DNA from: Enterobacterales bacterium CwR94
GTDB lineage: Bacteria > Pseudomonadota > Gammaproteobacteria > Enterobacterales > Enterobacteriaceae
Length of the DNA: 64,000 nt
Assembly (NCBI GenBank): GCA_002837195.1
Contig: KZ478060.1
Location: 160,130-224,129 of the forward strand
Direction: 5' to 3'
Position numbers and translations under genes: made by a program. Below, piece after piece: positions 54,947-63,036 of the stretch (position 1 is the stretch's first letter; the number at the start of each line of letters is the position of its first letter). The notes under the pieces are model-generated. The model saw nothing but the letters and a program-made list of their open reading frames with translations, was not told the origin of the DNA and did not search any database.

Positions 54947-56044
54947 TTAGCGGTGCGCGTCAAACGCAGAATACGCCACGTCGGCGACGTTCAGGGCGCG
55001 GTCTAATCCCTCCTTATTCAGCAGATTCATACCTTCTGGCGTGGTTTGCAGTTGGATAACGCCCTCCTTCACCACGGCTTCGCCATTCTCCTGCGTCACC
55101 GGTTTAAACAGCGGCGTGGTGATGACATCGGTCATGATGGCGGCCAGCTTATAGCCGTTTTCAATCAGCGCCATCACCGCATCGGATTCTTCGATCGGCG
55201 AGGTGATGTTGTTTTTCTGACGCTCAACAATGCGGGCGTGCATGGCTTTCAGCGGGGCAAAATAGTGCTGGGTAAAGGTCTCATGCATGCGGCTGATAGA
55301 GGCATAGATACTGTCAACGTATTGCTGGACTTTCGCCAACTGCGCCTCGGCGGCGGTCATTTTCTCCACTGCCGCGCTCACTTCACGCGAGCTTTCATAG
55401 GCGTTGTTGAGTGCTTTTTCCGCATGGCTGTCATAGGCCCAACCGGCAATCGCGATCAGCGGGGCCACCACGGCGCCGCCCAGCACCATTGCGCCACCCG
55501 CCATGCCCCAACCGCCTGCGGCCAGCGAGCCACCGCCAATCGCTGCCATGGTCGCGTTATAGGCTGCCGCGCCAGACAGCGTAGCAATCGAGGTGCCGGT
55601 AGACGCGGCGGCAAAAGCCATCACGCCGCTGTAGACCGCAAAGCCCGCCGCCGCACCGGTGGCGCCCGCGCCCACCACCGTGGTCAGGTATTCGGTGGCG
55701 GAGATGGCCAGGTTCTCGATTTTATTGATGCTGTGCTGCGGCACGCTGAGCGCGAGATCCTTGTGGCCCTCTTTTGCCATCCGCGCCAGCAGATCTTTAA
55801 CCAGCGTATTGAACTCATTGAAGTTCTCACCAATGTCCAACTCTTTGCGGCCCAGCAGATTTAACTGCGTGGTTGAGCGTTCACTGGCGGCATCAAAGTT
55901 CTCTTTGTGCGTTTCAAAACGACGCTGAGCGCGGTCAAGGACATCTTCCGCTTCCGATTTTTTTTGATAACCGTCATAGGCTTTTTTACCGCCAAAAGCG
56001 GTCGCCGCCGCCGCAACGCCAAGAATGATAAAGGGTAAGGCCAT
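54947..56044 (-). CDS. Glycine/alanine-rich membrane protein of WYL operon
   Basis: A 365-residue protein. It opens with a hydrophobic anchor (LPFIILGVAAAATAFGG), followed by a helical, coiled-coil-like stretch (about 30-110). A long Gly/Ala-rich hydrophobic block at about 118-205 (VVGAGATGAAAGFAVYSGVM to MAGGAMVLGGAVVAPLIAIA) could form several membrane passes or a pore. A second helical region (215-280) and a soluble tail follow. I do not recognise a characterised family. It lies between the WYL regulator and the HNH-like protein and probably partners with the latter. Confidence 0.62.
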   Translation of the reverse strand: MALPFIILGVAAAATAFGGKKAYDGYQKKSEAEDVLDRAQRRFETHKENFDAASERSTTQLNLLGRKELDIGENFNEFNTLVKDLLARMAKEGHKDLALSVPQHSINKIENLAISATEYLTTVVGAGATGAAAGFAVYSGVMAFAAASTGTSIATLSGAAAYNATMAAIGGGSLAAGGWGMAGGAMVLGGAVVAPLIAIAGWAYDSHAEKALNNAYESSREVSAAVEKMTAAEAQLAKVQQYVDSIYASISRMHETFTQHYFAPLKAMHARIVERQKNNITSPIEESDAVMALIENGYKLAAIMTDVITTPLFKPVTQENGEAVVKEGVIQLQTTPEGMNLLNKEGLDRALNVADVAYSAFDAHR

Positions 56045-56083
56045 GTGTAATCTCCTGTGCTGTGAGTCTAATCGTGTCGAAAA

Positions 56084-56998
56084 CTAACCGACGACGGTGT
56101 CAGAAACCGGGGTTCCATTACCCGCCAAATAAGAGTGGAGCGTGTTAACAAGGGCTGTTTTCAGCCAAACGGGTTCCAGCACCTCGATATTGGGCAGCCA
56201 GAATAGAATCAGTGGAATGATTTGGTTTTGATGCGCGGCCTGGCAACTCAGTTGCAAACCCTGGCTGTCCTGGTAAAGTACGCGCTGATGCGGCAGTAAA
56301 TCGCGGCGCAAGAAGTACCCGGCAATACTGGCGTTGACCCGCAATTGCACTTCAAAGGTCTCGCTACTGACCCACGGATCGGGATGGCGATGAATCAGCG
56401 CCAGCGTGTCAGCATCGCGGCTAAAGCGCTCTTTTTTGGTATCCAGCCAGTGAATTTTACTCAGCGCAAACGACTTTAATTTGCCGTTCTCGGTCGCCAG
56501 TAAATACCAGATATTTTTTTGGTTGGTGAGTTTATAGGGATGTACGAGACGGGTTTTATTTTTATAGACGATTTGGCAGATGCTGTTTTTTTGGATCGCT
56601 TTTTCAATTAAATGAAGATAACGCCGCAGGTCGGTCTTTACCGAATGTTCCGGGTTATTGGCCTGAATCAGAATGTGATTTTCGACCACCCGGCTGTCGA
56701 GTTTGTGCCAGAAATCTTCATCCCGTTCTGGAAACAGATGATCGGCGTTGAGCAGCTCAGCCAGCGAGTGATGCAGGGCAACGTTGGCCCCGTGCTGACG
56801 CGGGGAGATCAGCCGATACTGTCCTTCGCCACAGAGTTCAACAATCGAAGCCAGCGCATTTAAATCGCGGTAAACAGTCCGTTCGGTGATATTAAATTTT
56901 TTCATCAACGCATGGCGATTCACCACGCCGTGTGCATGAAGCTCCATTAATATATCGACTAAACGTTCTGCCGAGCGACTTCGTGTCGAAACTGCCAT
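56084..56998 (-). CDS. HTH-WYL transcriptional regulator
   Basis: A 304-residue regulator. The N-terminal DeoR-type winged helix has ERLVDILMELHAHGVVNRHA and KKFNITERTVYRDLNALA. The WYL domain spans about 120-200, with KAIQKNSICQIVYKNKTRLV, HPYKLTNQKNIWYLLATENG, and a C-terminal extension (WCX) from about 220. WYL domains sense nucleic acid or nucleotide signals, and such regulators often control phage-defence operons. The start at 56998 has CAGGGTAAC upstream; a frame from 57067 would run over the inverted repeat at 57045-57065. It is the first gene of a four-gene operon. Confidence 0.85.
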   Translation of the reverse strand: MAVSTRSRSAERLVDILMELHAHGVVNRHALMKKFNITERTVYRDLNALASIVELCGEGQYRLISPRQHGANVALHHSLAELLNADHLFPERDEDFWHKLDSRVVENHILIQANNPEHSVKTDLRRYLHLIEKAIQKNSICQIVYKNKTRLVHPYKLTNQKNIWYLLATENGKLKSFALSKIHWLDTKKERFSRDADTLALIHRHPDPWVSSETFEVQLRVNASIAGYFLRRDLLPHQRVLYQDSQGLQLSCQAAHQNQIIPLILFWLPNIEVLEPVWLKTALVNTLHSYLAGNGTPVSDTVVG

Positions 56999-57044
56999 GT
57001 TACCCTGCCGTTCTCTGTGTGTATGGCGCACATTATGCACAGTC

Positions 57045-57065
57045 GACTGACACACTTTGTCAGTC
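57045..57065. promoter_or_regulatory. Inverted repeat, probable WYL-regulator operator
   Basis: GACTGACA (57045-57052), 5-bp spacer CACTT, TGTCAGTC (57058-57065): a perfect 8-bp dyad 47 bp upstream of the WYL start, in the divergent region shared with the nuclease gene at 57227. Good geometry for dimeric autoregulation. Confidence 0.55.
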
Positions 57066-57226
57066 ATCTGACCAGCGGCGCAGTTTTTCTCTTTAAGTGA
57101 TATAACGTCTGATCCCGATCAAATCTTTAGCCATTTTGATGCGTTATTCAGGGGGCGAGGAGAAAGCCGTTGCGCTTTCCTCTCGCTACGCCGATAACCG
57201 TTTTTTGTCTTTCACAAGGATTACGC

Positions 57227-58312
57227 ATGACCCTCACGGAGCTGGAGAGCCTGCTCGAACAATTCAAAAAATTGCCTGCGCCTGTGCAGCGAGAAGCCAA
57301 TTTGTTTTCTGCCGGTGCGCGCGGACACTACGAAAACCCGGTCAGTGATGTGCTGGCTTTTTATCTCGACCCGGATGGCGAGCACGGATTAAACACGCTG
57401 GTGCTGGAGGCGCTGATCGCCTGTTTGCCGAAGCCAGAGGCGTACACGGCAGCATTAGTGGCCCCACCGGAACGGGAAGCCGTCACCGAAGAGGGGAGTC
57501 GCATCGATATCCTGTTAGAGGGCGATGAGTGGGTGATGGCGATCGAAAACAAGGTGTGGCATCTGCAAAACAACCCGTTTGATGATTACTCCGCCCATCT
57601 CGATCACGAGGATTACGCGGGAAAAACCCCCACCTGTGTGGTGCTGTCTCCGAAAGGCGGGGCACCAAAGGGCTGGATAAGCGTCAGTTATCGCCAACTG
57701 ACGCAGGCACTGCTCCCACGACTGGGCGATGCCTTTGTTGCTGCTCCGCTGAATAAGTGGCTGGTTTTTCTACGTGAATATGTTCTGCATCTGGAGTCAT
57801 TAATGAGCTATCAACCCCTGCCTTCCGAAAATGAAAAATTTGTACTCAGTAATATGCACCACATTACGGAGTTAGAAGCGCTCAAAAAATCGGTTGCTAA
57901 AAGCCTGCTGGAAGAGGGGCAACGCTATCTGGCCGCGCATTTTAGTGCGCAGGAGTATGAGATATCTGCGCGGCAGCATACCTATGAAGGCATTCCGATG
58001 CTGCGTTACACCGCCTCGCACTGGGTATCAAAATCTGATGTGGTGCTGTATTTAGACAGTTCCCCGGACACCTGGTTTTGGGTCTATAACTGCACCTATG
58101 CGCTCACCGATGACGCGCTGCGCGACAGAGCCATCACGATGTTGGATGTTGAAGGGTGTGACGGCGAATACCGGGCTGAAAAGAGAAATACCTGTTTCTG
58201 TTTTTATACCTATTATGACCCGGAAACCACCGATAAAGCGACGCTGTGGAAGGCGATTGCCAGACGGATGGAGTTACAAGATCGCTTCGAGCTCGAAGGG
58301 CGAACGGCCTGA
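57227..58312 (+). CDS. PD-(D/E)XK nuclease superfamily protein
   Basis: A 361-residue protein of the PDDEXK_4 type. The active site is visible at about 90-130: SRIDILLEGDEWVMAIENKV gives the D...E-x-K pattern, followed by NNPFDDYSAHL. The N-terminal ENPVSDVLAFYLDPDGEHGL is also typical. The C-terminal half (about 210-361) is a separate domain with an aromatic-rich strand WFWVYNCTYALTDD. AAGGATT precedes the ATG at 57227, favouring it over an ATG at 57170. It is divergent from the WYL regulator across the dyad operator. Proteins of this type occur in defence islands, but a specific function is not known. Confidence 0.75.
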   Translation: MTLTELESLLEQFKKLPAPVQREANLFSAGARGHYENPVSDVLAFYLDPDGEHGLNTLVLEALIACLPKPEAYTAALVAPPEREAVTEEGSRIDILLEGDEWVMAIENKVWHLQNNPFDDYSAHLDHEDYAGKTPTCVVLSPKGGAPKGWISVSYRQLTQALLPRLGDAFVAAPLNKWLVFLREYVLHLESLMSYQPLPSENEKFVLSNMHHITELEALKKSVAKSLLEEGQRYLAAHFSAQEYEISARQHTYEGIPMLRYTASHWVSKSDVVLYLDSSPDTWFWVYNCTYALTDDALRDRAITMLDVEGCDGEYRAEKRNTCFCFYTYYDPETTDKATLWKAIARRMELQDRFELEGRTA

Positions 58313-58321
58313 TACCGCGAC

Positions 58322-58347
58322 GGCAGACCGGGGTGACTCGGTCTGTC
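58322..58347. terminator. Hairpin between convergent nuclease and cdaR genes
   Basis: GGCAGACCG, 8-nt loop, CGGTCTGTC (one G-T pair), extended by flanking GCGA/TCGC with a bulge. Confidence 0.6.
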
Positions 58348-58361
58348 GCCTCACCGGGATA

Positions 58362-59519
58362 TCAGCTTAACGTATCAATCCATTCGCTCTGACGCGGGTT
58401 TTGGCGTCGATAACAGTGCACAGAAACCGAGAGTTGTACCAGGTCGGTGAATACCATTGGATCAAGCTGTACCTGCTTTTTTATCTGCTGTAAGCGATAG
58501 GTCAGTGTGTTGCGATGGATGCCCAGTTGCAGCGAGGTTTTGCCCGGCTCGGCATTGTTGCTGATAAAACACGCCAGCGTGTCCAGCAACGCTTCGCCAG
58601 AATCATGCTCCAGCAACTGGCGCACGTTGTTGTTAAAGAAGTTCACCATGTAGCTGTCTTCCAGCACGCGAAACAGGCACAACATCGCCATTTCGCGAAA
58701 ATAGTAAATCTGCCGCTGCGGTTGGACTTTGCTGCCCACTTCAATCACGGAACGGGCAAACTGGATGGCTTCGCGAATGTCCGGGGCGCTATCTGCGCGC
58801 ACGCCGACGCCGATATGATAATGGCTGATTTGATTACTCAGGGTGAATTCAATCACCCTGAGCAGGTGCTCCTGCGAATCGCTGAGATCACCCAGCACCA
58901 GAATTTCATTGCTGCCGAGCAGAATCACCTCTTTGACCCCGGCCAGTTGCGAAAAATCACGCAGCAGTGTACCCAGCGTGTCACTCAGATGGCGCTGTTC
59001 CACTTGTACGGTCACCACCACCGGCACGCAGGGAGCCTCCAGCGTAAAACCCAACTCCGCCAGCCGTTGTAGCGCCTCCTGGCCGCCGGGTTTCGCGCCC
59101 TGATCGAGATACTGGCAGAACAGGGTGTCGCGCAGGCGCTGACGCCAGTTGGTTTCACGCATTTCTACCGACTGGCGCACCAGTAATTCTGCCGTGAGCA
59201 CCGCCAGTTCGGCATAACGGCTGATCACCGTAGGATCACCGCTGACGCCCACCACCATCACCACCTGGTCATCAACAATAATGGGATGGTTGATGCCCGG
59301 ATGCACATTGGCAAAGCGAGCGGCTTCTGCGGCGTTGTGAATGCTGATGCGCTTGCCCGTGCGGATCACATCACGGGCGATTTCATGCTGTTCGCCAATC
59401 CGATGGCGCTCGCCTGAGGCGATAATGTTCCCGCAGTGGTCAATCACATTGACGTTGTGATGAATAATTGCCATCGCCCGGACGACAATTTCATTGGCCA
59501 GCGCTGTTGTAATAATCAT
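58362..59519 (-). CDS. cdaR: CdaR-family sugar diacid regulator
   Basis: A 385-residue activator, the exact length of Escherichia coli CdaR. The N-terminal sugar-diacid recognition domain includes AMAIIHHNVNVIDHCGNIIA and VHPGINHPIIVDDQVVMVVG. A middle GGDEF-like degenerate domain and the C-terminal PucR-type HTH, TSLQLGIHRNTLTYRLQQIK, follow. CdaR activates galactarate, glucarate and glycerate genes in response to glycerate or diacids. The start overlaps the glycerate kinase stop by 4 nt, so the regulator is co-transcribed with its likely targets. Confidence 0.85.
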   Translation of the reverse strand: MIITTALANEIVVRAMAIIHHNVNVIDHCGNIIASGERHRIGEQHEIARDVIRTGKRISIHNAAEAARFANVHPGINHPIIVDDQVVMVVGVSGDPTVISRYAELAVLTAELLVRQSVEMRETNWRQRLRDTLFCQYLDQGAKPGGQEALQRLAELGFTLEAPCVPVVVTVQVEQRHLSDTLGTLLRDFSQLAGVKEVILLGSNEILVLGDLSDSQEHLLRVIEFTLSNQISHYHIGVGVRADSAPDIREAIQFARSVIEVGSKVQPQRQIYYFREMAMLCLFRVLEDSYMVNFFNNNVRQLLEHDSGEALLDTLACFISNNAEPGKTSLQLGIHRNTLTYRLQQIKKQVQLDPMVFTDLVQLSVSVHCYRRQNPRQSEWIDTLS

Positions 59520-60691
59520 GCTGTTGTCCGCTTGTCTTTTTCCCGATGTCGCCCGGCCAAAAAAGTGCGCAGCGCGTTCTCTGCCGCGTCTGCTAATAAC
59601 TTTTCACTGGCTGCCATCGATTCTGCCAGCGGCATGGGCCGTGGGCAGATCGACCACATGGCGTCGATATGGTGTTGATAAAGTTGTCGACTGCTGTCGT
59701 CACGCCCACCACACAGGGCAATCACAGGCACCTGATGGCGTGCGGCTGTTGCGGCAACCCCGACCGGCGCTTTACCAAACGCGCTCTGACGATCGAGCCA
59801 GCCTTCACCGACAAACGCCAGCGTAGCATTACTGAGGTGGTGATCGGCGTTAAGCAGCTCTAAAACCAGCGCAATACCTGGCCGTAAGGTGGCATTGGCG
59901 TAGGCGATCAGCGCAGCCCCCATACCGCCTGCCGCGCCCGCACCGGGCAGGGGACTGATATCGCGGCCGAGCGCCGCCGTCAGTTGCTGATTATAGTGCG
60001 CCATACCGGCTTCCAATGCGTGAAGAGCGGCATGATCGGCCCCTTTTTGTGGGCCATACACCCAGGTGGCCCCTTGTTCGCCCAGTAAGGGATTGGTGAC
60101 ATCGCAGGAGGCCTGTACCTCCGTGTGCTGCAAACGCGGGTCGAGTTGACTCAGGTCGACCCGCGCAATGCTGGCCAGGTGTTCGCCGGCCGCAGGCGTG
60201 GGCAGCAAGGTGCCATCTGCGCGCCAGAAGCGCGCGCCCAACGCCTGTGCAAAACCTATGCCGCCGTCATTGGTGGCGCTGCCGCCGAGGCCAATTGTCA
60301 GCTTATGGCAGCCGGCATCCAGCGCGGCTTTGACTTGCTCGCCAAGGCCATAACTGCTGGCACGACGGGCATCGCGCTCGGCGGCGGGCGTCAGCTCCAG
60401 CCCGCAGCTCTGCGCCATTTCAATCATCGCCTGGCCATCCGCTAAGATCAGAAAGGCCGCCTCAACCGGCTTGCCATACGGGCCGTGACACCGCTGCTGC
60501 TGCCAGCGTACGACACTGAGCTGCGGGCTTTCCGCCAGCGTGGCAAGCAAGCCTTCGCCGCCGTCTGACACCGGCATTTCGACCAGCGTCAGCGCGTCGC
60601 TCACCCGGCGCAGCCCTTGTGCCACGGCGGCACAGGCGGCCTGCGCGCTGCAACTGCCCTTAAAGGAATCCAGTGCGATGACGATTTTCAT
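59516..60691 (-). CDS. Glycerate kinase, GarK/GlxK type
   Basis: A 391-residue glycerate kinase converting D-glycerate and ATP to 2-phosphoglycerate, the last step of aldarate and glyoxylate catabolism. It opens MKIVIALDSFKGSCSAQAAC. The conserved MPVSDGGEGLL near 40, IGLGGSATNDGGIGFAQALG near 128, GAGAAGGMGAALIAY and EGWLDRQSAFGKAP-type loop are present. It lies 11 bp after an MFS gene and is coupled to cdaR. The symbol garK or glxK cannot be chosen from sequence alone. Confidence 0.9.
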   Translation of the reverse strand: MKIVIALDSFKGSCSAQAACAAVAQGLRRVSDALTLVEMPVSDGGEGLLATLAESPQLSVVRWQQQRCHGPYGKPVEAAFLILADGQAMIEMAQSCGLELTPAAERDARRASSYGLGEQVKAALDAGCHKLTIGLGGSATNDGGIGFAQALGARFWRADGTLLPTPAAGEHLASIARVDLSQLDPRLQHTEVQASCDVTNPLLGEQGATWVYGPQKGADHAALHALEAGMAHYNQQLTAALGRDISPLPGAGAAGGMGAALIAYANATLRPGIALVLELLNADHHLSNATLAFVGEGWLDRQSAFGKAPVGVAATAARHQVPVIALCGGRDDSSRQLYQHHIDAMWSICPRPMPLAESMAASEKLLADAAENALRTFLAGRHREKDKRTTA

Positions 60692-60702
60692 GCGCTCTCC
60701 TG

Positions 60703-62040
60703 TTAGTGTGCCTGGCTCGGCGATTTATCCACGGTCATCAGTTGCAGCAGCACGCCCAACAGCGCACAGCCCGCCATGGTAAAGAAGGTGTAGATATAGC
60801 CTGCCGGGTTCTCCCAGCCGCCGCCCAGTTGAATCAGCCAGCCCATCAACAGCGGTGACAGCCCGCCGCCGATAAACATGGCGGTGGTGATGATGCCGTT
60901 GGCCGTCGAGGTGGCGCGCTCTTCTGCGGAGTCCGACGCCATGGCGTAGTAAATCGGCCAGACGGCATTGGCGACTAAGCCAAAGAACAACTGAATGGCA
61001 ATCAGGCGCGGGATATCGGTGGCAAAGTAGAACAGCGCAATGCCCACGCTCATCCACAGGCCGCAGATAATCAGCGTGCGTTTACGCCCCAGACTGTCAG
61101 ACAGCCACGGCCAGATAATTTGTCCCAGCGTACCGGTCAGGGTGAAAACGATACTGAGTCCGGCAGACGCCGCCAGCGACAGGCCAGAAACGTGATACAG
61201 ATAGGGCGGCAGCACCACGTTGATGCCCATATACACCACTTGGGTCAGCAGGGTGTTGCCCGCCGTCAGCGAGATATTGCGGTTGCGCAGCGTGCGCAAG
61301 AAAGTGCGCATGCCATCGCCTTTTTCCACTTTGCTGCTGTCCAGCTCGGCGGGGCGCGTCTGGCCCTGTTGATCAATGTGTTGATACAGGGTGTTGATGC
61401 GGGCTGCCGTGGAATATTTCGCCCAGAAGATCATCAGCGGGATCGCAATAATCAGCGCTAACAGGAAGCAGTAGCGCCAGTTACCCTCGCCAAAGGTGGT
61501 GAGCACCAGGCTGGCGACGACGCCACTGAGCAACGCGCCAATCGGATAGCCGGTATGGTGAATCCCCAGTGCAAAGCCGCGCTTTTCTTTGGGCCACCAT
61601 TCGGCGGTGTTACTGACGCCAACCGGCTCGCCCCAGCCCGCGCCCAGGTTGACACCAACGCGCAGCAGAATAAAGGTGGTCAGGCCGTGGCTGATGGCTT
61701 TGATGCCCGAGACAAACGACAGCGCGGCGTAGCCGATCACCAGCGGCACCTGAAAACGGGCGCGCTTCCAGCCGGAACCGTAGCGATCGCTCCACACCGA
61801 ACCGGGAATATCCAGCACCGCCAGCGCCAGCATAATCAGCGCCACCACGTTGCCCCACTGTTCGGGCGACAACGAAAACTCTTTAGAAATCACCGGGCCG
61901 AGACGCAAAATCATTTCGCGGTCATAGGCGTTGAGCACCCAGATCAGCCAGCACACCAGCAGTGAAACCCAGGAAAAACGATGTATCACTTGCCGTTTCC
62001 CGCTTTTTTCCCCGGCGGGCGAATTATTAATGATGGTCAT
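60703..62040 (-). CDS. MFS transporter, probable organic-acid carrier
   Basis: A 445-residue inner-membrane MFS protein with about 12 helices. LIWVLNAYDREMILRLGPVI is an anion:cation symporter-like first helix. WSDRYGSGWKRARFQ is the loop 2-3 motif, and GAGWGEPVGVSNTAEWWPKE is the helix 4-5 region. A 35-residue central loop (about 215-250) separates the halves. The setting with glycerate kinase, a lactonase and CdaR suggests glycerate, an aldarate or an aldonolactone as substrate. The preceding 104 bp may contain an internal promoter. Confidence 0.82.
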   Translation of the reverse strand: MTIINNSPAGEKSGKRQVIHRFSWVSLLVCWLIWVLNAYDREMILRLGPVISKEFSLSPEQWGNVVALIMLALAVLDIPGSVWSDRYGSGWKRARFQVPLVIGYAALSFVSGIKAISHGLTTFILLRVGVNLGAGWGEPVGVSNTAEWWPKEKRGFALGIHHTGYPIGALLSGVVASLVLTTFGEGNWRYCFLLALIIAIPLMIFWAKYSTAARINTLYQHIDQQGQTRPAELDSSKVEKGDGMRTFLRTLRNRNISLTAGNTLLTQVVYMGINVVLPPYLYHVSGLSLAASAGLSIVFTLTGTLGQIIWPWLSDSLGRKRTLIICGLWMSVGIALFYFATDIPRLIAIQLFFGLVANAVWPIYYAMASDSAEERATSTANGIITTAMFIGGGLSPLLMGWLIQLGGGWENPAGYIYTFFTMAGCALLGVLLQLMTVDKSPSQAH

Positions 62041-62144
62041 AATGTTTACTCCACGGCGTCGCGACGGCGCAACGTGAGGCCGCTGTTAGTAGGGACAAAG
62101 GAGATTGGCAGGGTCTTGTTTTTGTATTCCCCGCCAACCGGACA

Positions 62145-63023
62145 TTAACCGGCGAAGCGCCGTTCGGGCACGCCTGTTACGCCCAGGTCATACAGGGCGA
62201 ACAGGCTGCCACGTAGCTGATTATCTTCAGGAAAACGCGGCAGCGGCGGCTGAGCCATTGAGGTGACATACAGCACATCCAGATTTTCCCCGCCAAACAT
62301 CACGCTGGTGACTTTTTTGACCGGCATGTCGATCACACGGTCGACCTTGCCGTCGGGCGTATAGCGCACCAACTTGCCGGCATACACCAGCGCGTTCCAC
62401 AGGCAGCCTTCGCTGTCGACCGTGGCACCGTCCGCCGCGCCACCTTCACTGCGATCCACTTCGCAAAACACGCGCTCCTTGGAGAGCGTGCCGTGCGTGG
62501 CGTCGTAATCCCAGGCGTCGATACGGCCAGTCCAGGTATCGGCAAAATAGAAGGTGTCACCCGCAGGGCTCCAGCACGGGGCGTTGGACACAATGATGTT
62601 GTCTTTCAAAGTGTGCAGCGTCAGGTCGGTATCCAGGCGGTACAGCGCGCCGCTGGGCTCCTCTTCGCGGGTATCCATTGAGCCGAACAAGAAGCGCCCC
62701 TGGCGATCCACCTTGCCATCATTGAGGCGATTAAACGGGCGGTCGGCTTCGGGATGGTGCAGCAACTGCAAATCACCGCTGGCAAAATCCAGCAAATGAA
62801 CGCCGTTTTGCAGGGCGACAACCGCGCCTTCACCACTGTGGCGCAGGGCAAAAGAACCGATTTTGCTGCGCACATCCCAGCTTTTGATCTCACCGCCCTG
62901 AGCGTTACAGGCGAACAGACGCCCATCCTGGCTATCGACCCACCAGAGTCGTTGCTGTTCGACATCCCACACCGGGCTTTCGCCCAGCCGGGTTTTTAGA
63001 TCGAGTAGAACCTCAATACGCAT
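62145..63023 (-). CDS. SMP-30/gluconolactonase-like hydrolase
   Basis: A 292-residue six-bladed beta-propeller of the SMP-30/LRE family, which hydrolyses sugar lactones with a calcium or zinc ion. Metal and catalytic positions are visible: TRLGESPVWD (Glu near 15), FNRLNDGKVDRQGRFLFGSM (Asn and Asp near 100), IVSNAPCWSPAGDTFYFADT (Asn near 147), and ADGATVDSEGCLWNALVYAG (Asp near 197). The start at 63023 has GGAGAAGACG upstream. A frame from 63179 would run into the upstream MFS gene. It lies 13 bp after that gene and would open an imported or periplasmically formed lactone in the cytoplasm. Confidence 0.87.
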   Translation of the reverse strand: MRIEVLLDLKTRLGESPVWDVEQQRLWWVDSQDGRLFACNAQGGEIKSWDVRSKIGSFALRHSGEGAVVALQNGVHLLDFASGDLQLLHHPEADRPFNRLNDGKVDRQGRFLFGSMDTREEEPSGALYRLDTDLTLHTLKDNIIVSNAPCWSPAGDTFYFADTWTGRIDAWDYDATHGTLSKERVFCEVDRSEGGAADGATVDSEGCLWNALVYAGKLVRYTPDGKVDRVIDMPVKKVTSVMFGGENLDVLYVTSMAQPPLPRFPEDNQLRGSLFALYDLGVTGVPERRFAG

Positions 63024-63036
63024 CGTCTTCTCCTGG

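Noticed and set aside
55046-55864. 272-codon frame opposite the Gly-rich membrane protein
   Set aside because: Antisense to a gene inside a four-gene operon; His/Arg/Gly-rich shadow composition.
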